Assembly: GCA_021791495.1 (NCBI GenBank)
Contig: JAJYWN010000075.1
Coordinates: 62,001-126,000, forward strand
Direction of reading: 5' to 3'
From: Bacillota bacterium
Lineage (GTDB): Bacteria; Bacillota; Sulfobacillia; JAJYWN01
DNA: 64,000 nucleotides
Position 1 is the first letter of the stretch. Each line of letters starts with the position of its first letter. The notes under the pieces are model-generated. The model did no database searches, was not told the DNA's origin, and was given only the letters and a program-made list of their open reading frames with translations. Shown here piece by piece: positions 53,706 through 61,667 of this stretch. A program made the translations under genes and the position numbers.

Positions 53706-54350
53706 CTACTGTAACGTGGCGATACCTTTGACCACGAAAAGAACCCCGAACCCCGCCAGCGCTACCCCGGCAACCAGGTTCACCGCCCGCAAAATCCAGG
53801 GGCGTTCTCCAGTCAGCGCCTTCATGCTCCCTGTCGCCACGGCCAAGACCGCGAACCAACCGGCGCTGCCCGAACCCACCGAGATCAGGGCCAGTGTCGC
53901 TTCCCATGGGTTCAGGCCCCGGAGGTAAGCCGAGGCAAAGGCACCACCGAGCCCAAGCCAGGAAACGATGGTGGCAGGGTTCAGCAACGTGATGCCCACT
54001 CCGGTCAGGTATGAACCACGCGCCAACCCTTGGCGCGCCGGTGGCGGCAGGCCGCCCTCCCATGCCCGTCTCAATGCCCCGCGGGCCATTCGGCCCATCA
54101 GATAGGCTCCTGCCAGGTAGAAAGCAGGGACGAGCCAGGGCAGCCGTAGGAGAAGGGGGACCACTCCCAGGTAGACCAAGGTCAAGTAAAGGAAGTCCAC
54201 TGTGGCCGCTCCGAGGCCCAGCAGGAAAGCGCTGGCAGTCCCGCGCTCCAAACCTTCGCGAATAGTGGCGGCGCCCACCGGACCAAGGGGGATGGCCACC
54301 GTGAGGCCCAGGCCGAAACCGGCTGTGAAGACGTTGGCGACGCTACTCAT
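53706..54350 (-). CDS. LysE/RhtB family amino acid exporter
   Basis: A 214-residue membrane protein with six predicted helices. The N-terminal GLTVAIPLGPVGAATIREGL and the second-helix GLGAATVDFLYL correspond to the LysE/RhtB conserved blocks. These proteins export lysine, threonine, homoserine or similar amino acids. The gene overlaps the Lrp-type regulator gene by eight bases, an arrangement known for LysE-type exporters that are switched on by excess amino acid through an Lrp- or LysR-type sensor. The exported amino acid is not predictable. Confidence 0.9.
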   Translation of the reverse strand: MSSVANVFTAGFGLGLTVAIPLGPVGAATIREGLERGTASAFLLGLGAATVDFLYLTLVYLGVVPLLLRLPWLVPAFYLAGAYLMGRMARGALRRAWEGGLPPPARQGLARGSYLTGVGITLLNPATIVSWLGLGGAFASAYLRGLNPWEATLALISVGSGSAGWFAVLAVATGSMKALTGERPWILRAVNLVAGVALAGFGVLFVVKGIATLQ

Positions 54351-54807
54351 GACAGGAAAGAGCGGGGACCGGTGTTTCCTTGGCCGTGGAAAGCACTACG
54401 GTGGTGCGCGTGCGAACCACACCCGGCATCCCCTTGAGCCTTTCAGTGATCAGACGTTCCAGAGCTGAGGTGCCCGAGGTGCGGACTTTCAGCAGGTAAG
54501 AGTCATCTCCTGCCACGTGGTGGCATTCCAGGATCTCATCCATGCTCTGAACAGCGTCCAGAAAAGGGCGGCACTGGTCGGGCCGTTCCACGGTCACACC
54601 GATGAATGCCGTCAGACCGGCTCCCACCTTCTCCGGCGAGATCAAAGGTACGAATCCCAGTAAGACGCCTTTCTCCCGCAGTCTCTCCATCCGATCCGAG
54701 ATTGTCTGGCGGGACAGGCCCAATCGGGAGGCCAGCTCAGCTTGGCTGGCCCGGCCATTTTCCACAAGGATATGGAGGATAAACATATCGGTCGAGTCCA
54801 ACTTCAA
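54343..54807 (-). CDS. Lrp/AsnC family transcriptional regulator
   Basis: A 154-residue regulator. The N-terminal helix-turn-helix reads LDSTDMFILHILVENGR, ASQAELASRLGLSRQTISDRM, and the C-terminal RAM (amino-acid-binding) domain follows with GVTVERPDQCRPFLDAV and the VAGDDSYLLKVRT strand that is diagnostic for the family. It should sense an amino acid and control the overlapping LysE-type exporter gene and itself. A consensus-like promoter with a nearby palindrome lies upstream. Confidence 0.93.
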   Translation of the reverse strand: MKLDSTDMFILHILVENGRASQAELASRLGLSRQTISDRMERLREKGVLLGFVPLISPEKVGAGLTAFIGVTVERPDQCRPFLDAVQSMDEILECHHVAGDDSYLLKVRTSGTSALERLITERLKGMPGVVRTRTTVVLSTAKETPVPALSCHE

Positions 54808-54828
54808 ACGCCTACCTTCTGCTAAGCG

Positions 54829-54869
54829 AATCGCGATTTCACCTTACACAAGGTAAGCAGATCTGTCAA
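54829..54869 (-). promoter_or_regulatory. Promoter and palindrome of the Lrp-LysE operon
   Basis: On the minus strand TTGACA (54864-54869), a 17-base spacer and TAAGGT (54841-54846). The 10-bp palindrome AATCGCGATT lies at 54829-54838, just downstream of the -10 box, where a bound Lrp-type dimer would block transcription. Confidence 0.6.
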
Positions 54870-54910
54870 TATACCCCGCAAATGTCTGGCTCACAATTGG
54901 GTGGCAAGGA

Positions 54911-54930
54911 AGCCCGCCGTGTGGCGGGCT
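54911..54930 (-). terminator. Hairpin after the glutaredoxin gene
   Basis: A perfect 8-bp stem AGCCCGCC / GGCGGGCT with a 4-nt loop, 20 bases past the glutaredoxin stop. On the minus strand it is followed by TCCTTGCC, so the T-tract is weak. It probably ends the acyl-CoA dehydrogenase operon. Confidence 0.6.
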
Positions 54931-54949
54931 CCAGGGGCGGCGGCATCCG

Positions 54950-55198
54950 CTATTTGCTTGGGTCCGGCCCTTTGGCCAGGGCCGCCTCGTATTCAGCTTT
55001 GTCGAAGCCCACGAGGACATGGCTTCCGATCCGCGTGATCGGCACCATCATCGCCGGGGTAAGCTGCCGGACCTCCCGCAAGTACTTTCTGCTGGTGAGG
55101 ATGTTACGCTCTTCCCACTTGAGTCCTTTCGACGAAAGGAAGCGCCTGGCCAGCGCGCAGCGGGGTCAGAGCGGAACGATGTACATGATAACTTCCAT
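54950..55198 (-). CDS. Glutaredoxin-like protein with in-frame TGA at the active site: predicted selenoprotein (UxxC)
   Basis: Reading through one TGA at 55166-55168 gives an 82-residue glutaredoxin fold: first strand MEVIMYIVPL, then Sec11-P-R-C14, helix ALARRFLSSKGL, strand WEERNI, helix SRKYLREVRQLT, the cis-Pro loop MMVPIT and the end HVLVGFDKAEYEAAL. Every landmark of a short glutaredoxin is present and in phase, and the TGA stands exactly where the first Cys of CxxC belongs. The TGA is followed by hairpins of bacterial SECIS type. ATG 55198 has AAGGGAG nine bases upstream; TAG ends the frame. It is the last gene of an acyl-CoA dehydrogenase/ETF operon. A nonsense mutation of a Cys codon is the main alternative. 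SelA/B/C/D are not in this window. Confidence 0.75.
55125..55165 (-). promoter_or_regulatory. SECIS-like hairpins directly after the in-frame TGA
   Basis: Counting from the base after TGA, GCGC at 10-13 pairs with GCGC at 21-24 around a 7-nt loop beginning U-G. CCUUUC at 27-32 pairs with GAAAGG at 36-41 around the triloop GUC. Bacterial SECIS elements are described as a 4-bp-or-longer upper stem with a G among the first two loop bases, the loop lying roughly 16-37 nt after UGA. The second hairpin meets all of these; the first is slightly close. Confidence 0.55.
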
Positions 55199-55222
55199 CC
55201 GGTGTAGCTCCCTTCACCGAAA

Positions 55223-55915
55223 TCACTGGTGCCCCGACAGCCTGCCCGCCCGGTCCCACGGGTTACCGTTCCCGAGAGTGGTCGCGTTTCCCTTGCTTGT
55301 GCTTGCAAAGAATCTGGCATGCCAGAACGACGGCACGTCGGCGTCCCACCGGTACAGGGTCAAGGCAACGGCCAGTTGCTCCAAATGCGCCAAGGTGGCC
55401 AACGCGACCGCCGCATACATAAGCCACAGGACTACGCCGACAGCTTCCCCGACCCAAAGCAGGGCCACGAACACGACGCCGACCAACGCCCCGGCGGCCT
55501 TGGCCAGCCAAGTGTGAAAAGACCCGCCACGGCGGAACCGCGCCCGGCAGACGATTTGAGTTATGACGTAGAGGCCGATGGTTGGAAGAAGAAGCGCGAA
55601 GTACCGGCGCATTACGGCAGGCAGGAGGAACGCCAGGCCGACCGGAGCGACCAGAAAGAGCGCCGTGTCGGCCAAGCTGTCCAAGCGGGCTCCAAGGTCC
55701 GATGTTAGGCCAAGACGCCTTGCAAGGAAGCCGTCCAGGGCATCAGTGCCGAGGGCAACCAGCAGAAGCTGAAGGAAGCTCTCCCGATGGCCAGAAAGCG
55801 CAAGGACCGCAAGGAATGGGACCAAGGTCAGTCGCAGCAGGGAAAGGCCATTGGGTAACGCCGCCACGATCTGTCGCCGATCTGCGCCATTTCCGCCGGC
55901 CGGGGCCGGACTCAC
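55223..55915 (-). CDS. CDP-alcohol phosphatidyltransferase family protein
   Basis: A 230-residue membrane enzyme with about five helices. The full catalytic pattern DxxDGxxARx8Gx3Dx3D is present in the stretch GTDALDGFLARRLG followed by DLGARLDSLAD. Members transfer a phosphatidyl or similar group from a CDP-activated donor to an alcohol in phospholipid synthesis (PgsA, PssA types). The acceptor cannot be named from sequence. It starts with GTG 55915, three bases after the etfA stop, and lies 24 bases before the glutaredoxin gene. Its place within a fatty-acid oxidation operon is unusual. Confidence 0.88.
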   Translation of the reverse strand: MSPAPAGGNGADRRQIVAALPNGLSLLRLTLVPFLAVLALSGHRESFLQLLLVALGTDALDGFLARRLGLTSDLGARLDSLADTALFLVAPVGLAFLLPAVMRRYFALLLPTIGLYVITQIVCRARFRRGGSFHTWLAKAAGALVGVVFVALLWVGEAVGVVLWLMYAAVALATLAHLEQLAVALTLYRWDADVPSFWHARFFASTSKGNATTLGNGNPWDRAGRLSGHQ

Positions 55916-55918
55916 CGA

Positions 55919-56998
55919 TCAGGACGCCGCCCGGCCAGCCTTCAGTTCCGCAATCATGGCCGGGACGATCTCGAACAGGTCCCCCACCAGGCCGTAGGTG
56001 GCCACGTCGAAGATGGGGGCTGAAGCATCTTTGTTAATAGCGACGATGACGTCGGACCCGCGCATGCCGGCCAGGTGCTGGATGGCGCCGGAGATGCCCA
56101 CGGCGATGTAGAGCTTCGGGCGAACGGTGCGTCCGGTCTGACCGACCTGGTGTGGATAGGGGATCCATCCGGCATCCACAGCGGCGCGGGAAGCCCCGAC
56201 GGCTCCACCTAGTACTTCCGCTAGTTCGCGGATCAGGGCGAAGTTCTTCGGGTCGCCCAGGCCGCGCCCTCCCGAGACGATGATCTCGGCCTCGTCCAGC
56301 GCCGGCCCTTGGGAGAGCTCGCGGACGACCTCCTTGACCTTGGCCCGCGTCGAGAAGTCCAGGCCACCAAGGTTGATCTTGACGACTTCGCCCTTCCGGG
56401 CGGCGTCACGCACCAGGGGCACCATGACGCGCGGGCGCACCGTGGCCATCTGGGGGCGCCGGTCGGACGAAACGATGGTGGCCATGACGTTACCACCGAA
56501 GGCGGGACGGGTTTGGAGCAGGCTCCCGTTCTCAGGATCGATGCCAAGTTCGGTGCAGTCGGCAGTGAGGCCAACGCGCAGGCGCGCGGCGACGCGCGGC
56601 GCCAGGGCGCGGCCGATGAGGGTGGCCCCGGCCAGTAGGACGGCCGGCCGTTCGGTCCGGCACAGGTGGGTCAGAACGGCGGCATAGGGTTCGTCCTGAA
56701 AAACGGCCAATTCAGGGTGGGCGCAGACGTACACAAGGTCGGCGCCGTGGGCGATGCCTTCGGCGGCCAGCGGTTCGATGTCGGCGGACGTACCGATGAG
56801 GACCAGCGCCAGCTTCTGCCCCGCATTCACCGCATTGGCCACATCCACCAGCCGCCGCCCCTCGCCCAGGAGTTCCAGGACCGAAAGGGCCAGGCGCCCG
56901 TTCTCTTGTTCCCCGAAGACCCAAATGTTTTTGTTGGTTGCAATAACAGCGCTTGTCGCGTTCGTTGCGCTAGCGGAGTTGGCCGAGTCGGCGCTCAT
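55919..56998 (-). CDS. etfA: Electron transfer flavoprotein alpha subunit
   Basis: A 360-residue ETF alpha subunit. The C-terminal FAD domain is clear: [40 protein letters not shown], then [29 protein letters not shown] and a final [24 protein letters not shown] takes electrons from acyl-CoA dehydrogenase and passes them to the respiratory chain or, in bifurcating forms, to ferredoxin. A Ser/Ala/Asn-rich N-terminal stretch of about 20 residues precedes the first domain. The start is ATG 56998 with GGGAGG before it; the in-frame TTG 57013 lies upstream of that site. It follows etfB after 58 bases. Confidence 0.95.
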   Translation of the reverse strand: MSADSANSASATNATSAVIATNKNIWVFGEQENGRLALSVLELLGEGRRLVDVANAVNAGQKLALVLIGTSADIEPLAAEGIAHGADLVYVCAHPELAVFQDEPYAAVLTHLCRTERPAVLLAGATLIGRALAPRVAARLRVGLTADCTELGIDPENGSLLQTRPAFGGNVMATIVSSDRRPQMATVRPRVMVPLVRDAARKGEVVKINLGGLDFSTRAKVKEVVRELSQGPALDEAEIIVSGGRGLGDPKNFALIRELAEVLGGAVGASRAAVDAGWIPYPHQVGQTGRTVRPKLYIAVGISGAIQHLAGMRGSDVIVAINKDASAPIFDVATYGLVGDLFEIVPAMIAELKAGRAAS

Positions 56999-57056
56999 CG
57001 CGCAGCCTCCCAAGGTTACGTCAGAGACGGAATTGGCAAACCGGAAATCGAATGAG

Positions 57057-57878
57057 CTAGATGCTGAAGCCGGAATCGCGCAGCCGCTGTACCAGAGTCT
57101 TGGCCTGTTCGGCCGCCCCGCCCTCCAGCGTTTCCCCGCGGGCCCGCTTCTCCGGCGAGAAAATGCGCTTCACCCGTGTGGCCGAACCGGACAGACCGCA
57201 CAAGGTGGTGTCCGCGGCGATATCGGCGGCGGTCCAGGTGGGTAGGTTGTAGGTCTTCGATTTCATCATGCCGCGCAGCGAAGGGAGGCGGGGCTTGTTA
57301 ATGTCTTTAACCACGCTCAACACCGCCGGCAGACCCACTTCCACCACTTGATAGCCGTCTTCCAGCATCCGCCGCAGACGGAGATTCGGGCCGGTCCCGT
57401 TCTGAGAAAGGCTCTCGATCTTCGAGACGCAGGTGATGGACGGCATGCCGAGTTGCTCGGCGACTCCCGGGCCCACCTGGGCGGTGTCACCATCGATGGC
57501 CTGCCGCCCGGCCAGGATCAGGTCGACTCCGGCCCCCGCATTCTGGCCGATCTTCTTCACCGCTGTGGCCAGAGCGTAACTGGTCGCAAGGGTATCCGAC
57601 CCCGCGAAGGCGCGGTCGGAAATAAGGACGGCGTCATCGGCGCCCATGGAGATACCTTCGCGTAGCGCCGCTCCCGCCTGCGACGGGCCCATCGAAAGAA
57701 GGGTCACCTTGCCGCCGTAGGCGTCGCGTAGCGCCAGCCCGGCCTCGATGGCGAAAACATCGAAAGGGTTGACGATGCTGGGCACGCCTTCGCGGATAAG
57801 GGTCCCGCGCACGGGGTCCATCCGGACTTCAGAAGTGTCCGGGACTTGCTTCACCAAGACAACAATGTTTAGACTCAA
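57057..57878 (-). CDS. etfB: Electron transfer flavoprotein beta subunit
   Basis: A 273-residue ETF beta subunit that binds AMP and forms the heterodimer with EtfA. Characteristic stretches are LVKQVPDTSEVRMDP at the N-terminus, GAALREGISMGADDAVLISDRAFAGSDT, and LAGRQAIDGDTAQVGPGVAEQLG in the centre. The TTG start at 57878 has AAGGAGG ten bases upstream and overlaps the acyl-CoA dehydrogenase stop as TTGA. This places both ETF subunits directly behind their probable electron donor. Confidence 0.95.
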   Translation of the reverse strand: MSLNIVVLVKQVPDTSEVRMDPVRGTLIREGVPSIVNPFDVFAIEAGLALRDAYGGKVTLLSMGPSQAGAALREGISMGADDAVLISDRAFAGSDTLATSYALATAVKKIGQNAGAGVDLILAGRQAIDGDTAQVGPGVAEQLGMPSITCVSKIESLSQNGTGPNLRLRRMLEDGYQVVEVGLPAVLSVVKDINKPRLPSLRGMMKSKTYNLPTWTAADIAADTTLCGLSGSATRVKRIFSPEKRARGETLEGGAAEQAKTLVQRLRDSGFSI

Positions 57879-59029
57879 GCCCGTCGGGCCTCCTTCGCCA
57901 GCGCTGCCGCGATGGAGTTCCGCTGGATCTGGTTCGTGCCCTCGTAAATCTGGGTGATCTTGGCGTCGCGCATGTACTTCTCCAGTGGGAAGTCACGCAT
58001 GTACCCGTAGCCGCCCGCCACCTGCACGGCGTCGGTGGTGACCCGCATGGCCACGTCCGAAGCGAACAGCTTGGCCATGGAAGCTTCTTTCCCGTACTCC
58101 TTGGCGCCGGAGTCGATGGTCCGGGCCGTGGCGTAGACCAGGAGGCGGGCCGCCTCAATCTGCGTGGCCATGTCCGCCAGCATGTGGCCGATGGCCTGGA
58201 AGTTGATGATGGCCTGCCCGAACTGCTGGCGCTCGGCGGAGTACTTCAGGGCGTGGTCGAAGGCGCCCTGGGCGATTCCCAGTGCCTGCGCCCCCACGCC
58301 GGGGCGGGTCATATCCAGTGTCTTCAACGCGGCGATGAACCCCATACCCTCGCGCCCGATGACGTTCTCCTTCGGCACGCGGCAGTCTTGGAAGACCAGT
58401 TCGCGCGTGGCGGAGGAACGGATGCCCATCTTCTTCTCTTTCTTCCCGTAGGTGAAACCGGGCGTCCCGGCTTCGACGATAAAGGCCGTGGCGCCGCGCA
58501 CGCCGCGGGAAGGGTCGGTCAAGGCGACAACGGTGTACAGGTCGGCTTCGCCGCCGTTGGTGATCCACTGCTTGGTGCCGTTCAGGACGTAGTAGTCGCC
58601 GTCTTTCTTGGCGGTGGTCCGCATGTTCCCGGCGTCGCTGCCGGCGTCTGCCTCCGTAAGCGCGAAGGCGCCGATCTTCTCGCCGCGCGCTAGGAGGGGC
58701 AGGTACTTCTGCTTCTGTTCTTCGCTGCCCATAAGGAGAATGGGCGTGCCGCCCAGGCCCGTGGCCGCATAGCTCACCGCCACACCGCCGCAGGCACGGG
58801 CCAGTTGCTCGGTGACCAGGCAGTTCGCAAAGACGCCGCCGCCCAGCCCACCGTACTCAATCGGGTAGAACACGGCAAACAGGTCCATCTGCGCGAGTTG
58901 TTTGAGGATTTCGCGGGGAAACTCCTCTTTTTCGTCCAGTTCGGCCGCGACCGGAGCGACCAATTCCTGCGCTGCCTTGCGGGCCAAGTCTTGGATCATC
59001 TTCTGTTCTTCAGTGAGAAAGTAGTTCAA
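57875..59029 (-). CDS. Acyl-CoA dehydrogenase
   Basis: A 384-residue FAD enzyme that introduces the alpha-beta double bond into acyl-CoA. It has the N-terminal helical domain (TEEQKMIQDLARKAAQELVAP), the FAD/substrate signature ALTEADAGSDAGNMRTTA, the middle beta domain with GTKQWITNGGEAD, and the C-terminal helical domain with the catalytic-Glu region YEGTNQIQRNSIA. TTG 59029 is chosen as start because GGAGG lies seven bases upstream and the resulting length is the family norm; the frame stays open much further upstream but that part is not acyl-CoA-dehydrogenase-like. It is the first gene of the operon continuing with etfB, etfA, the phosphatidyltransferase and the glutaredoxin. Confidence 0.94.
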   Translation of the reverse strand: MNYFLTEEQKMIQDLARKAAQELVAPVAAELDEKEEFPREILKQLAQMDLFAVFYPIEYGGLGGGVFANCLVTEQLARACGGVAVSYAATGLGGTPILLMGSEEQKQKYLPLLARGEKIGAFALTEADAGSDAGNMRTTAKKDGDYYVLNGTKQWITNGGEADLYTVVALTDPSRGVRGATAFIVEAGTPGFTYGKKEKKMGIRSSATRELVFQDCRVPKENVIGREGMGFIAALKTLDMTRPGVGAQALGIAQGAFDHALKYSAERQQFGQAIINFQAIGHMLADMATQIEAARLLVYATARTIDSGAKEYGKEASMAKLFASDVAMRVTTDAVQVAGGYGYMRDFPLEKYMRDAKITQIYEGTNQIQRNSIAAALAKEARRA

Positions 59030-59394
59030 AGAATGCACCTCCAGCGCCACGGGAAACCGCTCCGGCGGCAAAACCCGCGCTAGAATACCTAATGCCTGTA
59101 AGGCATGAAGGGCAGATTCTACGCGTCCCTTACCATTCCTGCCAACATTATCGTCTGAAGCTAGTAGCAGGTAACAGTATACAGCATTTCCTGACGGCTC
59201 GCACCCCTTGGCTTTGCGCGCAGGCCGGCAGGCCGAGAAGCGCGGACAGTCTGTGCACCATGGGAAGTCCGGCGGGAGCGCAGGAGGGAAGGTTCCCCCG
59301 CCGTGAGGTTGGGTGCTATCATATATGATAGCACTCAGGTCCCTAGGGACAAGAAGGCCACCCGCAAAGGATGACCCGTGAAAGGAGATGTCAG
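59030..59394. other. Divergent intergenic region with palindromes
   Basis: 365 bases between the divergent acyl-CoA dehydrogenase and hypothetical genes. Near its left end ATGCCT-GTA-AGGCAT (59092-59106) lies next to a minus-strand TATTCT (59082-59087) and may control the dehydrogenase operon. Near its right end is the 22-bp palindrome listed separately. No gene is seen, although the minus-strand frame stays open. Confidence 0.5.
59313..59334. promoter_or_regulatory. Perfect 22-bp palindrome, probable operator
   Basis: The half-site GTGCTATCATA is followed directly by its exact complement TATGATAGCAC with no spacer. It lies 60 bases before the hypothetical gene at 59395. AT-rich perfect palindromes like this are usual binding sites for AbrB/MazE, ribbon-helix-helix or GntR-type dimers. 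Confidence 0.65.
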
Positions 59395-59991
59395 ATGAAA
59401 GGATGGCCGGCGGTGCACTGGACCTCACCGGATGGAGACACGGGTACACGGCTATTCTCGTCAGTCGGAGAAGCCCAGCGTTGGAGCGGGGAACGGCTGT
59501 CCGAGCACCCTAACTGGGAATGGGTCCTGGCCGAGAGTTCCACAATCCCCGAGGCGACCATCTTCTCCATAGACTACGGCCGGGTGGGCAGCGATTTCCA
59601 CCGGGTGAGCGCCACTATCCTGCGGTTCTTCATCGAGCGCGCCGATACGTTCCGGGCCAGGGATTGGGGGCTGCGCCGCATCGAGCCGCTACGTCCGTTC
59701 GGGCACACCGAGGGACCTGACCCTTATGGCGTCGCCGAAGTCTCCGGGAAGGTCGCCCCTCAAGTCGTCCGTGAGTTGCTGGAGAAAGACTGGTTCGAGC
59801 TGTTCCTCTGGCGCGGCTCGGAGTGGGTGTTTGGGCTCGACGACGAGACCGATGTGGCCTTTTCCTTGTCCGAGGAAGACATGGTGGAATTGGAGTGCCT
59901 TGGGGTGGCCAGACACATGCTGCGACCCGAGATACTTGGTGGGCACGGTTACAGTTTCCGCGAGCAGCCGCGCCCCCTGACGGACCTCTAG
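59395..59991 (+). CDS. Hypothetical protein
   Basis: A 198-residue soluble protein of unknown function, acidic, with many aromatic residues (for example AVHWTSPDGDTG, HPNWEWVLAES and WFELFLWRGSEWVFGLDDE). No signal peptide, membrane helix or known motif was recognised. ATG 59395 follows AAAGGAG eight bases upstream. It is probably transcribed alone from a promoter that includes the 22-bp palindrome at 59313-59334, and is convergent with the CrtI-like oxidoreductase gene. Confidence 0.65.
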   Translation: MKGWPAVHWTSPDGDTGTRLFSSVGEAQRWSGERLSEHPNWEWVLAESSTIPEATIFSIDYGRVGSDFHRVSATILRFFIERADTFRARDWGLRRIEPLRPFGHTEGPDPYGVAEVSGKVAPQVVRELLEKDWFELFLWRGSEWVFGLDDETDVAFSLSEEDMVELECLGVARHMLRPEILGGHGYSFREQPRPLTDL

Positions 59992-60047
59992 CGCATCTCT
60001 CGTGTCGCGGGATGGACTTCCAGCCGGTTCCGGTTCGGAGACACCGG

Positions 60048-61619
60048 TTACCGGTCGGGCCGAAAAGCCTTGCCCTCCCAGCGGCAGAGGATTTCCGCCG
60101 CATGACTGCCCGACCAAAGGCACCCTGGGACGCTCCCCCCGGCCACGACCCACTGTCCGGCCATGCAGAAGTTCCGTAATCCTCGAACCGTCCGGTGGAG
60201 CGGAGTCATGATTGACCGTGGCGTGGGGAGCCAGCCTTCGAAGGATGCCCGGTGGTTCAAGGTGTACCGCCACAAGGTGTACGGCGTGGCGACATCCACC
60301 ATCTCCACCTGGGCAGCGATGCCTGGGTAGAGAGCCTCCAGTTTCTCCACGGCCAGCGCCGCCGCCCGCTCCTTCGCGGCGGCATACGCGTCAGGGTCGT
60401 GGGCGCGCAGGTCATTCCAGTAATCCCAATCGGTCTCGAACTCCACCTGCACCAGGGTCTTGCCGCGCGGGGCAAAGCCGGGCCCGTAGTTCAAGATTCG
60501 CACGAAGAAACCGCCGGTAGGCCGGGTCTCCGCCTCGCGTGCGCCGGCTGCCGTCACGGATCTCCCGGCCCCCGGCAGCTCCAGCGGCTCGGAGAGCCGC
60601 ACCGTCTGGAAGACGGGCTCGCCGGGGAACTGCCGGTTAACCCCCAAACTAATCAGGACGAAGGGGCGGCACAGAGGCCAGGTCTCGTACCTCTGGCGCG
60701 TGCGCGCGTCGAGGTAGCGGCCCTCCAGCAGGCCGTAAAGCGTACTCCGTCCGTCCGCCGCCGAGATGACATAGTCGGCCCGGTACTCGGTGCCGTCGGC
60801 CAGCCGCACGCCCACGGCACGCCCGTTCTCCACGATGATCTTCGTAACCGTGGCGCGGTAAGTAGCCTGTCCTCCGAGGTCCCGGTACCGGCGTGCCAGA
60901 GCCTGCACCAGTTCCTGGCAGCCGCCGGCCAGGAGACCGATTTGGCCTTGGGGCATGAGGGCGAGGAGCATCGTGATGAACCACACCGGTACCTCAGGCA
61001 GGAAGAGGTTGGTGACGACCCAGCGTAACGTGAGGTCGGCCATATTCGCGGCGGCGTACTGGGCCACGGGCCTCGACCGCCAGCCGGTCAGGTAAGGCAG
61101 GAGCCCGCGCATTCGCCACATCTCCCGCAGCGAGTCCCAGGGGTTGGTCAACTCCGGCGGGCGGCCGAACCCGAAGTCCATGAGGCTGGCCCGGCTCATA
61201 GCCTTCGCGCCGGAGAACAGGCGGTCGATGGCTCTGGCGTCACCGGGCGACGAAGGCGACAAGGACTTGAGGGCGGCCGACATTTCCTCGAAGCCGCCGG
61301 CCATGGTCATTGTGTGGCCGGTGGCCTCATCCCAGAAGCGTCCGTAGGAGGGCATGTCCACCACCGAGATAGCGGGCGGGGCGATTCCCAGCCGCCGGTA
61401 CAGCTCGTAAGTGGACGAGCCGGGCCGGTACCCCATGAGAAAGTGGATGCCGCCGTCGATGTGATACCCTTGGCGCGCCCAATAGGAGGCCACGCCGCCC
61501 GGCACGGCGTGGTGCTCGAAGATGCGAGTTTGGAACCCATTCATCTGGCAGAAGCACCCGGCGGAGAGCCCGGCCAGACCGGCACCGATGATGATCACGG
61601 ATTTCGGGTTGTCCACCAT
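60048..61619 (-). CDS. FAD-dependent oxidoreductase, phytoene desaturase/retinol saturase-like
   Basis: A 523-residue flavoprotein. The N-terminal FAD-binding motif SVIIIGAGLAGLSAGCFCQMNGF is followed by HHAVPGGVASYW, and the C-terminus has the second FAD segment MAGQWVVAGGSVPGCLWSGSHAAEIL, as in CrtI, CrtISO and retinol saturase. The middle part (LLAGGCQELVQALARRYRDLGGQATYRATVTKI) is also typical. No other carotenoid genes are near, so the substrate may be another polyene or lipid. ATG 61619 lies behind a GGGGGGG run. It is probably co-transcribed with the formamidase-like gene 48 bases upstream. Confidence 0.88.
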   Translation of the reverse strand: MVDNPKSVIIIGAGLAGLSAGCFCQMNGFQTRIFEHHAVPGGVASYWARQGYHIDGGIHFLMGYRPGSSTYELYRRLGIAPPAISVVDMPSYGRFWDEATGHTMTMAGGFEEMSAALKSLSPSSPGDARAIDRLFSGAKAMSRASLMDFGFGRPPELTNPWDSLREMWRMRGLLPYLTGWRSRPVAQYAAANMADLTLRWVVTNLFLPEVPVWFITMLLALMPQGQIGLLAGGCQELVQALARRYRDLGGQATYRATVTKIIVENGRAVGVRLADGTEYRADYVISAADGRSTLYGLLEGRYLDARTRQRYETWPLCRPFVLISLGVNRQFPGEPVFQTVRLSEPLELPGAGRSVTAAGAREAETRPTGGFFVRILNYGPGFAPRGKTLVQVEFETDWDYWNDLRAHDPDAYAAAKERAAALAVEKLEALYPGIAAQVEMVDVATPYTLWRYTLNHRASFEGWLPTPRSIMTPLHRTVRGLRNFCMAGQWVVAGGSVPGCLWSGSHAAEILCRWEGKAFRPDR

Positions 61620-61667
61620 TCACGCCCCCCCGGTGTTGAGGCCCGTTCACACAATCGGCGTCCGACG

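Noticed and set aside
54882-55517. Plus-strand open frame of about 211 codons over the glutaredoxin region
   Set aside because: The composition is Ser/Arg/Thr-rich without a fold, and the minus strand carries the convincing glutaredoxin and phosphatidyltransferase genes.
59030-59449. Upstream extension of the acyl-CoA dehydrogenase reading frame
   Set aside because: The extra residues do not resemble the family, there is a good ribosome binding site before TTG 59029, and the length is normal from there.
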